Below are positions 1 to 9,960 of a stretch of DNA of 64,000 nt, piece after piece; position 1 is the first letter of the stretch, and the number at the start of each line of letters is the position of its first letter. The position numbers were made by a program, and so were the translations under genes. The stretch is from assembly GCA_030248225.1 (NCBI GenBank), contig JASANE010029096.1:21854-85853 (forward strand). The letters run 5' to 3'. The DNA is from Trileptium ribeirensis (lineage: Eukaryota; Nematoda; Enoplea; Enoplida; Thoracostomopsidae). The notes under the pieces are model-generated. The model ran no database searches, was not told the origin of the DNA, and was given only the letters and a program-made list of their open reading frames with translations.

Positions 1-402
1 CGTATTTAGCAAAGCCTCCGGACGTGTGAGGAAGCGTCTGAACGTGGATTTTGATTAGTGCGCGTGAAATTTGGATCTCACTTGGGTATGACTACGAAAG
101 CTTGACAACATGTGTATGTAGGACACGAAGCCTAAATTTGAGCCTTGGGGTTGATTTTGCGTTGCCAGTCATCCTGGCATGGCTTTTAGCCCTATTTATA
201 GCTTGTCTGTTCGATGTACTCGTACAATCTAATAATTTTATTAATCCACGTAACAATCAATTTAGGAGCTGCTTATCATGTAACTATTAGCAACTTTGTT
301 TCAATGCAGCGTATACTTAACGCAGATTCATAAAATTTTTCGGTGACCTAAACCTATGCGGATGAAAATATTTACCTTCGTCCCAACTTTAAATATTATT
401 AA

Positions 403-515
403 TACAAACTCTCTGTTGACCATATATCTTAGTATGACGTAGTATAATATATATTACGATATAAATAAGTATAATATATAATTATGATATAAATATGGTC
501 AACAGCGAGTTTGTA
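403..515. mobile_element. Short MITE with 22-bp inverted ends
   Basis: The ends TACAAACTCTCTGTTGACCA and its near-exact reverse complement (one mismatch) enclose an AT-rich core of about 70 bp. Size and ends fit a miniature inverted-repeat element. TA at both tips hints at the Tc1/mariner group, which is inference. The rest of 1-1181 shows nothing recognisable. Confidence 0.6.
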
Positions 516-1181
516 CTAACAAAATTGGAGTACCGATATGTTTTATCATGAAAACTTCAGATGACACGGAAATGGACATGAAAAACGACAAAAAATCTGC
601 CGTATACTGTGTTTGAACGGCAAACAGTAATTATATACAAGCTAAAACACTACGCATAAAAAAAGCAAATCGTTTTCGAACAGTATGCGCATAATTCGCG
701 AATATAAATTGAACCGTTTCTAATTTTTGCGAATGATTTGCATTTATTTCTGCCAGCAACTATTGCGAAATTTGGCACAAATACAAATACAGATACACAG
801 TACTCTATGCCGTACACACGACATTTACAATAAACGAGAATGTTGAGCTAGGTAAAAAAGAATAACTATAATTATACATGTGCACATCTACATAACTAAG
901 TTTTGGCAATTAACAAAATATTTCTAAGAACGGAACTGACGGAACAGGGGTCACCACTCCCCACTAATCAAGTTGGACTTGCCCGTCCTTCGTTCAGTCT
1001 TTCCTCAGAAAATAAACGCAGATGATTGCTATCTTAGAAAGAGTCTATGTATCCGAGGAATGCGCCCTCTGAGATGGTTAATGCGTGTATAGACTAAAAG
1101 TATTTTTGAAAAAGTGTAATTTTCACAAAATGAAACAAAGCTTAGCAGTAGCTAAGCACTGACTGCAGACAAGCTAGTTAT

Positions 1182-2114
1182 CAGGGAATAATCGGAACCG
1201 AAATTTACCGAAACCGGAACCAGCAACCGGAACCGTCGATTTAAACCGGATCCGGAACCTGGTCTTCGAAATTTATATATACTAAAACAGATGATGGAAG
1301 AAATGAAGGTATAGTGGATTTAAAATGGCTTAAAAATAGCTTTTACATTAATCTTAATGTATGTAGGAAACTTCTGTAGGAAACTTAAAATTATTGGTTT
1401 ATATGATTCTAAGAGAAAATAATAGATAGAAGGTAATTTTCTGATCAGTGGTCTTAGACACTGTTTAGGCTAGCGTTGGACAAACAGTGCCCGTCAGTTA
1501 GATCATAATGATGATAACTTTCTAATTAGAATGCTATAAATGAGACACATTGTGATGCTGCTCGCACAGTTTCAATAAATACAGTTTATTGCCAAGAAAG
1601 CAGTTTCCAGCTGCGTTGCAGATAACGTTAGTTTACTTCAATTTAGACTGATTTACCAAGTTTACAAGCGCACTGGCGAGTGCTTCACGCAATTTATGTT
1701 AGCCAAGGATACCCTAAATACTTCTGCGTAAGCCATACTCTGTTACCGAGTTGGACCGGTTTAATTCAAACGTATCCCACAGACTTCTGGATGTGTAAAA
1801 TAGCTGCTACAAGCATCGACCTGACTTTGATTTAACAAACTCCTGCAGGTTATTATGAAAAATTCCTGCTCAAATTATGTGCCCTAATTACGTTTCACAC
1901 GGCAAATTGGTTAGTTAATCTTTTCTTTTGCTTTGTTGTATTGGAGCTTGATCGTTGTATAATATATTACATATGTTTTGATTACAGATGAAGCAAAAAA
2001 CGTGGAAAATTTCAAACAAAATTTTTAAACCGGAATTCCGGTTCCGGTATGGTTTTTGCCCTTTGCCCGAACCGCAACCGGAACACGATTTTCGCCGGAA
2101 CCGGAACCTCCCTG
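1182..2114 (+). mobile_element. hAT-like non-autonomous element, copy 1
   Basis: The element starts CAGGGAATAATCGGAACCG and ends CCGGAACCTCCCTG. It is flanked by a perfect 8-bp duplication, CTAGTTAT, at 1174-1181 and 2115-2122. CAGGG-type ends with 8-bp duplications are diagnostic of the hAT superfamily. Both ends carry dense CCGGAACC repeats for about 80 bp. The AT-rich interior has no coding capacity. Three further copies lie at 14981-16159, 43521-44547 and 44552-45700. Copy 1 lacks about 250 bp that copy 2 retains near 15160-15420. Confidence 0.9.
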
Positions 2115-2164
2115 CTAGTTATATATTGAGCTGAACATATTTTTGCGAAAGACATAAGTATAAA

Positions 2165-2540
2165 CTGGAGTGTCCAAATTGGGGGCTAGAATTTTCAAGT
2201 TCCCCGTGGCAAAAATGGATGCCCCCTGGAAAAATTTGGGCCTCTGGTTGGTTCATCGCCACATGAGAAAATTTTTGCGTCCCCAGGTAAAAACACCCCC
2301 GTCCTCCAAGGGAAGATGAAATACTGACCCCAAATTTAACTAAAATCCCGGTCTGGAACTAAAAATTTCATAAATTTCGGCAAAATTTGTACAAGAACAG
2401 ATTTTACTCTCCAAAAGAAGCGTTCTAGCAGCGTTTCAGAAGCGATTTTCACCTTTTCGCCGGAATACTGAATTTTGTACAAATTTTACCCGGCCGAACC
2501 CTTTCAGGTCATGCCCCCAGCAAATTTTTATCAAACGAAG
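2165..2540. repeat. Diverged repeat with TTTTGCCAGGGGGCAT-type motifs
   Basis: This stretch holds several inverted pieces of a motif resembling AATTTTGCCAGGGGGCATG, the same motif that recurs at 29790-30240. The AAGCGATTTT and CAAATTTTG segments are shared too, in the opposite orientation. It looks like an old copy of the same interspersed repeat. Boundaries are approximate, and 2541-2860 shows nothing recognisable. Confidence 0.45.
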
Positions 2541-2859
2541 AGCTCAGATACGTTGTTTACTTTCACTGCTACAACTTGTGAAAATTATTAACACGTAGGC
2601 ATAAATGCTGTCTTTGTTTAAATATCCGCCTACGGGTTAAATTTTGAAACTGTCCTGTTGAACTCCCAATTTGACGAACCAATGCTGGTACAGCTAGATT
2701 ACCGACTATCCTTCATATATACAACGAACCAGAACCTACCTTGAAGTAAAAATACAGATGTAGTTTTGTGAAAGACCATCCTACCACATAGCTCTGATTA
2801 CACATTAATGTAGGTATATATTTATGCATGTGTTCCTAGTGTCATTTTTGGACCCCTTT

Positions 2860-3250
2860 TTTGAGAATGTATAATTATATGTGGGGAATATTGTTGCCAT
2901 TTGTGGTTTCGGCGTCGACAAGAGAACCTCCAAAGTTGTAGCTCTCTATGAGCTGATTTCGGAAGCTGGTTTCAGTTTTGTTTTTCGCTGCTAAGTGTCA
3001 TCTCGACTCTCGAGATATAGGGCGCGAAAGATACCATAGGCCAAATTTCACTTTGTCCCTTGACCCTTTGGTGCCCATTTTGACCTGGCAGAAAGACGCG
3101 GTCGGCGAGTTTAACATCTAATGCAAGGGCACAAATAGACTAAAATAAAAAAATTGTGAAGATCCATCCAGTGAATAGATATGAACTCCACAAACGGAAA
3201 AAAGAAATTTTCACGGTATTTGCTGCTAGAAAAACTATAGGAGGAAACTC
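2860..3250. repeat. Diverged interspersed repeat (copy a)
   Basis: Scattered blocks (a GCGCGAAAGA block, a 'cattttgacc' block, and a 3' end reading ctcgcttcgtttcaat) are shared in the same order with 45880-46215. That points to an old repeat family of unknown type. From 3251 to 4192 I see nothing recognisable. Confidence 0.4.
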
Positions 3251-4192
3251 CCCTCGCTTCGTTTCAATACCGCTTAACGTATACTGGTTCTAGCCAAATG
3301 AGGTTTTTCAACATCTTTCAATTAATAGAGCGACTTGCGTACAAATACATAAACAGCCACAAATTCTGTATAGCAACCCAAACTACATTATAAGTAATAA
3401 TTTCACCACATCCAACAGTTCGTCCCCGGTATACCGTAGAATATTATGTAGTTTCGGAACCAACATGAGATATAGTCCCGAAAAACGATCCCTTCATTCA
3501 GAAATGTATTAACGGACGAAATTCATGATATAAATGTTATGCCACGTACAATATATAACTTTCATCCAATTTAGAAGTGCAAGTCAAAATTATATAAAAT
3601 AACAGCGACATTTAAGTAACTTTACCCGAAAACGCATATTCCAAACCATATTCCACAGAGCTATTAATACGAAATTTGCGAACTTGATGTTTAACCCAAT
3701 TTGCATTCAGGAATTATACGTTTGCTTTATAGATATTAAATAGTATTGTGGCAACTATAAGTATACGGATATATTAGAATGCCTAATACGCGTACGTCTT
3801 CATCCGATTCAAGTAATGTAATATGCTATACCCATGCAAGTTGTGGATCGTTTATAAACGCTAGAGTCGAGACTCCTACTCTTGCAAGCAATATTCTCAC
3901 GCTGTTCCTCGATGTGTCAAATATCACTAGCTCTTACTAAAGAAAATCTACAAGGCTATGTAGCTCTCAGATTTTGTGCGTTTGATTTAGTTGTTTACCT
4001 ACTACGAAATTAATCTTCGAGGGTAAGAGGAATCAAAATTCGACAAAGATCAACTGACGCAAATATCATAGAAAATAGATAGTTTACGTGCTTGTGTTCA
4101 AAAATTGGGAGTTGATATACAGCCACGTTTGCACCCACAGCTTACCCCAGATCTTGTCAAAGAGATCGGTCTAATTTGAAAAGCAGTCACCG

Positions 4193-4800
4193 AAATAAAT
4201 GATCATGAACGTTGAAAAAAACATAGTGCTGTTTAATCTGTCTGAATTGTAACACTACTGAGATTTATATAGTCAATCAACTTATCTTATCAACGCGTAG
4301 TGACTTGTCTAAAACCAATATAACATCGGTCTTCCGTGTCAGCAAAGACACTAGAAAGGTAAGGCACTTCAGAAGAAAAGAAATTTGATTTTGAAAAAAC
4401 TGCCGAAATATTGCAAATTGCATAGATGCGCGCTTGGCGAAATTTAATGTTAAGCCGGACTTCACCAAAATACGACGAAAAAGGGCAAATAAATGATCAA
4501 GAACGTCGAAAGAAACATAGTGCTGTTTAGTGTGCCTAAATTGTAAAACGACTCAGGATTTAGTCAATAAACTTATCTTATAAACGCGTAGTGACTTGTC
4601 TAAAATCAATATAACATCGGTGTTCCGTGTCAGTAGACACTAGAAAGCTTTGACCGGTTCTGGCAATAAGGCACTTCAGAAGAAAAGAAAATTTGATTTT
4701 GAAAAAAACTGCCGAAATATTGCAAATTGCATAGGCGCGCACTTGGCGAAATTTAATGTTAAGCCGAACTTAATCAAAATACAACGGAAAAAGGGTAGAC
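4193..4800 (+). repeat. Tandem duplication, two units about 295-310 bp
   Basis: The sequence from 4193 (AAATAAATGATCATGAACG) repeats from 4488 with few changes, an offset of 295 bp. Unit 2 carries a small extra segment near 4648-4665. A 69-codon ORF at 4650-4859, lysine-rich (KKRKFDFEKNCRNIANCIG), lies over unit 2. The equivalent frame in unit 1 is broken, so a real protein is doubtful. I do not recognise the sequence. From 4860 to about 5440 nothing recognisable was seen. Confidence 0.75.
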
Positions 4801-5439
4801 AGCCGTTTTACGAGATGAAAGAAATATGGGATAAATTATTTGGTTTCAAAGCAAAGTAGTTTGGAAAAACGTAACAAATCAGGCAGTTAGTCCGAGCGGC
4901 CCGCCCATCAACTGCGTCAAACTTATTAATAGTAATGTCATAATCCATGTTTGCGGAAGTGTACCTATAACTTTGGAATTTTATATAGTGCGCAACACCG
5001 ATACCAAAAATAGGTAATTTGCGATTTATTTGTTATAATGTCCTTTTCTAGTATTATGTTTTCTAGCGGTCTCATCGTTCAACAAGTTGTGGTGTCGTTA
5101 TAATCGTAATCAAATGTAGACCTAAATAATAACGTTTAGTAGCCTTGAAAACTATCCAGATATTTTGTTGTAAATGTCTTCTGGGAGAAAACTTAATGAC
5201 AGTAGCATGTGCCTATCGTGCTTCTAACATTAGTATTGAAATGAATTACAGAATGTATCATGAAATTAGATCGACCGTAGCTGTGTTATCCAGACACTTT
5301 AATTTTAAAGAAATCGATTAGCAGCGTTATGTGTGAACCGCCCATTGCGATACATTCATGTCCTGTGTTATGCACAATGACCGTGTACAATTTGTGCGCG
5401 AAAGTATATTATCCACTCGAAATTAGTACTGTTCGATAG

Positions 5440-5640
5440 ATATTATATTGAAGTTCGTTTGATGTTCGTTGGGAAAATTAAAAATTTTGTTTCAACATGC
5501 GTTCGAGAAGAAATGAGTTGACGTGCTTTTTAAGTTTGTTAGAGAGCTGTTCGAAGCTTGTTCGAAAATTTAGAGCGTTGCCCAAGAATATGTAAATTCT
5601 GTTCTATGTTCGGTCGAATGGTGGCATCCATTTCTGGAAC
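5440..5640. mobile_element. Tc1-like MITE remnant (TTCGAACG family)
   Basis: Repeated TTCG-containing blocks (ATGCGTTCGAG, GCTTGTTCGAAAA) and an end resembling CATTTCTGG match the interior of the better copies at 7996-8200 and 41872-42075. The left end is decayed, so the boundaries are approximate. Confidence 0.4.
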
Positions 5641-5737
5641 AACATCCTTGACCTTGTATTTTATAATAATTCTAATATAATATGGGAGATTAAAGTCGAC
5701 ATACCATTGTATACAAGCAATCATAGGGGCGTCAAGT

Positions 5738-7583
5738 TTGCCTGGAAAATCACTGATTAAGAAAGCAAGCTATACGCCTAAATACAATGGAATAGGTACG
5801 ATTGGCCGAGAATGTGCGAAGTTAACGCCGGCGTTGCAAAATGTTAATCCAACGGAGGCAAATGAAAGATGGCTCACTTTGAAACGGGTCATTCTTGATG
5901 CATCTTATAATGTTACCCTTTCAAATAGCTATAGTCTCACCTAAGCGCCCGATATGGGCTAATTTTTAGGTGTTGGCAGGCACTCAAAGCTCAAAAATTC
6001 TCAAGCATATCAACGACTACGTACTGAGACTCCTAGCAGAAATACATACAGATTAAGAAAGCAAGCTATACGCCTAAATGCAATGGAATAGGTACGATTG
6101 GCCGTGAATGTGCAAAGTTGACGCCAGCGTTGCAAAATTTTAATCCGACGGATGTAAATGAAAGATGGATCACTTTGAAATGGCTCTTTCTCGATGCATC
6201 TTATAATGTTACCCTTTCAAATAGCTATAGTCTCACCTAGGCGCCCGATATGGGCTAATTTTTACGTGTTGGCAGGCACTCAAAGCTCAAAAAACTCTCA
6301 AACATATCAACGACTACGTACTGAGATCCCTGGCAGAAATACATACACAGTGTTTTGTGATTATGCAGTTAAGCAATCAAAAGAAGCCTAAGATTGTAAA
6401 TTTTCTGGTGACATCAATAGTAAACCAAAACGTTTTTGGGGTCTTCCTCGCTTCAAAATAAGAAACTCTGTTAGTGTTAGTGTCCTTCCGAAAACTAGTG
6501 CAGTAATTAACGATTAATGTAATTAAGTGCAGTTAATTTTAATGGAATTGATGTGTTTGATTCGTGCCTCTAACAAAAACCAGGATCATGCCAAATACCT
6601 AACTGCGTATTAATTAAGTATACCACGACGGTGCTCGCCAGCCTACTGTGCAAAAATTGCTGCTTGTCGTTACTTAGTGGAGCATGACCTGAAGATTGAT
6701 CTACAGTAATTGTTATACCAGTCTTCAAGAAAAGCCCTGTTCATAACGTTGATAACCACAGACCGACATACCTCACCTCTGCGTGCTGTAAACTATAAGA
6801 AAAGTAATCCAGACGCAACTTATGAACTTTGCAACGTCCCACTCGCTATTAAATGCGAATAAGTTTGGTTTTATGCTAAGTATGACATCAGAGCCTGAGT
6901 TACTGTACTTCCGCCATTTTGTAACTCAGTGTGCTAAAGAGGGCGATTCTGTTGCCTATGTATATTTGGACGCCAAAAAAGCTTTCGACTATGGTCAGCA
7001 CATACATCTTTTCAGCAAACTAAATGCATACGGAGAAGTGATAAGATACTAAACTGATTTTGCGCCTTCTTGCAAATCGCACTCAGCGATTACAAATTGC
7101 AAATGCTATGTCACGACCCGCTTCAGGAAGCAGTGTGGTAATACAGCGCACTGTGATTGGGCCTTGTCTCGTTTTGTTTTATATTCACATGGATGAGTAT
7201 TAATGGTACGGGATTAGCACACGGCGCATAAACTCTAAACAGCCTTAACAAGATTGTACCGTGTCTCAACAGGATGTCGCCGGCCTAGCTATATGATCCA
7301 GTGATAATTGTTTAACAATGGCCGGTCATAAATATGAGCATATACGGCTTGGTGAGAGTAATGTGAAGAGAAGGCATAGAGCTGATTAATATTGATACGG
7401 TGAAAGGCCTCTGAGTCTTACTGTATAGTAATTTAAAATCGACTGCTCATATTAGAAATGTTGTAAAATCGCCAATTTTATACTTCACTTGATCACACGC
7501 TGCATTGGGTCAGTGTCCAAGAAAATCTATTTCGGCTCTATAAATCGTTAGTAAGATACAGGTTAGAGTATATATCTCCTCAT
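5738..7583 (+). pseudogene. CR1-like LINE reverse transcriptase, degraded fragment
   Basis: In shifting frames one can read, in order: a linker ending YQRLRTEIPGRNTYTVFCDY (6300-6370); INSKPKRFWGLPRFK (about 6415-6460); VIPVFKKSPVHNVDNHRP (about 6715-6770); QLMNFATSHSLLNANKFGF (6810-6870); the RT catalytic block YLDAKKAFD (about 6965-6990); SVVIQRTVIGP (about 7120); and LYKSLVRYRLEYISPHG (about 7535-7583). These are the linker, RT motifs and post-RT block of a CR1/L2-group LINE. Frameshifts and stops are numerous and no YADD box is readable, so it is dead. The 5' part is duplicated in tandem (5755-6346). The fragment stops abruptly at about 7583. Confidence 0.8.
5755..6346 (+). repeat. Tandem duplication (296-bp offset) inside the LINE fragment
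   Basis: GATTAAGAAAGCAAGCTATA at 5755 recurs at 6051, and the two 296-bp units match closely to about 6346. The duplicated segment encodes the linker upstream of the RT. It arose after or during decay, because both copies carry the same in-frame stop region. Confidence 0.85.
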
Positions 7584-7995
7584 GGTCAGGGGAAAAAGAA
7601 AGAAAAATAACCTTAATGGAAAAAGTAAACGCTGGCCCCAGAAAAAAAAAACCCTAAAAGGAACTTCCCTCCAACCGGCCTCCGCGCGACAACCCCCAAA
7701 CCAAAACAAGCCCCGACCAAGCTTCGATCACATAGTGGTGGAAACCAGGAGTCACCTTCCAGAACATGTGGTCACTGCGCTTTCGTTGCCGGATTTCAAG
7801 CCGAGGCTCTATGTTTCTGATCATTTACCAGCCTTGTAACACTTTTCTAACGTTGTTTAATTATGCTTGGAGACAGTTACAAATCAGCCAGTACATGGCG
7901 AATGCCTCTCATCCATCAACAGTAAGCCATGCCATTATGCATCAACCGGAACGCTGGAGCCTGGTGATAGATAACAAGTAAACGCAAATAGTAAG
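7584..7995 (+). other. A/C-rich, T-poor insert and unidentified sequence
   Basis: Right after the LINE stops, 7585-7735 is purine- and C-rich with very few T (runs such as GAAAAAAAAAACCC and CAACCCCCAAACC). An 85-codon ORF over it (7582-7839) encodes a Lys/Pro/Gln-rich peptide. The composition alone lowers stop frequency, so I do not call a gene. The remainder to 7995 is unrecognised. Confidence 0.4.
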
Positions 7996-8200
7996 TACAG
8001 TACTCATCAGAAATGAGTAATGTTCGCTCGATGTGAGCTAGAATTTTGTTTGAGTTCGAGACAGTGTTCGAAATTTTCCCGAAAGCTATTCGAAGTTAGT
8101 TCGAAAAGAGTTCCCGTCTTGTGCGAGAATAAATTTTATTTGATTTCTGTAAAATGTTCGGTGGTTCGAAAGGTGACACTGATTTCTAGAAAGTAGAGTA
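7996..8200. mobile_element. Tc1-like MITE, TTCGAACG family
   Basis: It begins TACAGTACTCATCAGAAATG and ends near GGTGACACTGATTTCTAGAA. Dense TTCGAA-type blocks fill the interior, with no coding capacity. The ACAGTACTCGCC end with TA tips suggests the Tc1/mariner group. The tract 8201-8553 shows nothing else. Confidence 0.65.
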
Positions 8201-8553
8201 GAACCCATATAATACTGCGCAAATTTGAGAAAATGCCATACAGCTATTCCGAAGTCATACCATCACACATTGAATTATCAACACAAAACTTATTTATTGC
8301 ATATGTTGTTTTAATTAATTGCCATACATTGCAAAAAAATTGATGTAATCTTGTTAACTGCATTTCTGTTATGTATAAAATCGTACCAGTGGTAGCAGTA
8401 CATCAGACAAGCTTGAAGCAACAGTATGTAAGGCCGAAGAAACACAAATCGCTAACATAATGTTGAACTAACAAATTGAGTGCAACGGAACCACTTTCGA
8501 CCAACCAAGTTTACACAGATTCAGCTAGCAATAATTTATTATTAAAACCCTAC

Positions 8554-8631
8554 CTGAAGCATTAAATGGTCTTCATCTGAAAGCCTGTCCAGCGGCTTTT
8601 GCGTTGTCTCGTATTCTTTATATGCTTTCAC
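8554..8631 (-). CDS. FMNL: FMNL exon: FH2 (26 codons)
   Basis: Acceptor ACTTTTAG, donor CAG|GTAGGG; 78 bp, phase 0 at both ends. The peptide VKAYKEYETTQKPLDRLSDE plus DHLMLQ matches the VKLLRQYE...QPLEEL..EDRFML helix of FMNL FH2. The next family block (FSKVERL..., then GNFQDN and ALGNYMN) was looked for in 1-8500 on the minus strand and not seen, so it is probably outside the window. Confidence 0.93.
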
Positions 8632-9345
8632 CTAAAAGTACAATTTAATATGTTAGAATGTTTTCGTGTCCAATACTAAAGCTATAAACACAACGCCGTT
8701 GACAATATTTGCCATTGTATATTTATATCGGTAGAGCCTATTTTCACAATAATTAGTTGAAATCGAATAAGGTTCATGATACCTTGATGTTGACTACCTA
8801 ACTAAAACTTAAGTATTGAAACCGGACAGCTGCGTTAAAATTTTTTTGAATAGTTAACATGTAGCATGTTTTGAACACATCTGATGTATCGTATGATTTG
8901 TTTACTTCGCAGGCATATAGCAATCTTAATATGCTTCTCGATAACCTCAAGTTGCTACAACCATAATTTGTTCGTTATGGTTGTTCCACATTTTTTATAA
9001 CGGTTCTGGATTGGATAGATATAGCGGTCTGCCCATTACGCAAATTGCTCGGTTGTTGGCATTGTTAGTTTAGAAAGTTCTGCTAAATAGCCACAGCTTT
9101 ACCCCACTGCCCGAAAGTATGCTAATTAAATGCCAGTGGATATGACAAAGACTAGGAAACAAAACAGCAAGTGAAAACGTCTTGTACCACCTTGATATTT
9201 TGCTTATTGCAGCAAAAACAAAAAGATCGTCGTGATGCGTTATCGTTCAAGCAGCTAATGCTTCGATACCAATAATTATTTGTGCCTTTCTGTATTCTTA
9301 GTTGGATCTCTATTTGTGGCATTTTTATCACATACCACGCAGATC
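8632..9345 (-). other. Intron sequence, nothing recognised
   Basis: AT-rich, without ORFs, repeats or splice-like exon candidates that I could support. It is the right-hand neighbour of the 78-bp FH2 exon. Confidence 0.5.
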
Positions 9346-9349
9346 ACTA

Positions 9350-9960
9350 GTCTAGTAGATGACAGTGACACGGTTCACATTCTAACCACAGTCTTAGGTG
9401 ACACTCTACGCATTTTTTAATTATCGACCTCGGTACGGTGTGGTCTTTTTCGAAATTAGTCAAAGAAATGCGACCCACATAATGGGTCATAACCATGACT
9501 TGCTCCCAGCATGTTCGTGAACCACAGGCTAAGACCCACAGGTTCTCGTGCATCAAATATAGAGAGCGCACCATGTTCTTGGACCATTAGGTTCAAACAC
9601 CCCACTCCAGGATTACGAAAATTAAAAAAAGACGCTTCGTCTGCCCTAGATACTCAGGGAGTATGAATCTGACGAAAGAACCTGGTGTTTGAATTTTGTG
9701 GTCAGGAACCTGGGGTTTCAATTTGGCGATCCAAGAACATGGTGAAACATTGGATCTGGCATCCAAGAGTTTGGGTGTCTACGACGATGGTCAAAGAAGA
9801 TGGCGGAAGAGGCTCATGTTTATGACCAAAAAATGTATGCCACAAACTTGTGAAGCAAGACAGAAAACGATCGCGGCGTACCGAGGTCGATAATATAGGC
9901 GATCTGAAGAGTGTCGCCAAAATCTAATCGTGGTTTGACTGATACGATAGAAATGTCATA
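9350..9960. mobile_element. Foldback element with long imperfect inverted arms
   Basis: The left arm (about 9350-9610) and right arm (about 9690-9960) are imperfect reverse complements: ATTATCGACCTCGGTACG near 9420 answers GTACCGAGGTCGATAAT at 9878-9894, and ACCATGTTCTTGGA answers TCCAAGAACATGGT. The short ORFs on both strands here are products of the palindrome. Tips and target duplication could not be fixed. It sits in the 13.3-kb intron. Confidence 0.65.

Noticed and set aside
4650..4859. Lysine-rich 69-codon ORF over a tandem unit
   Set aside because: The equivalent frame in the first unit is interrupted, and nothing nearby supports a gene.
7582..7839. 85-codon Lys/Pro/Gln-rich ORF
   Set aside because: It lies in a T-poor tract where stops are rare, begins at a LINE breakpoint, and shows no domain or splice support.
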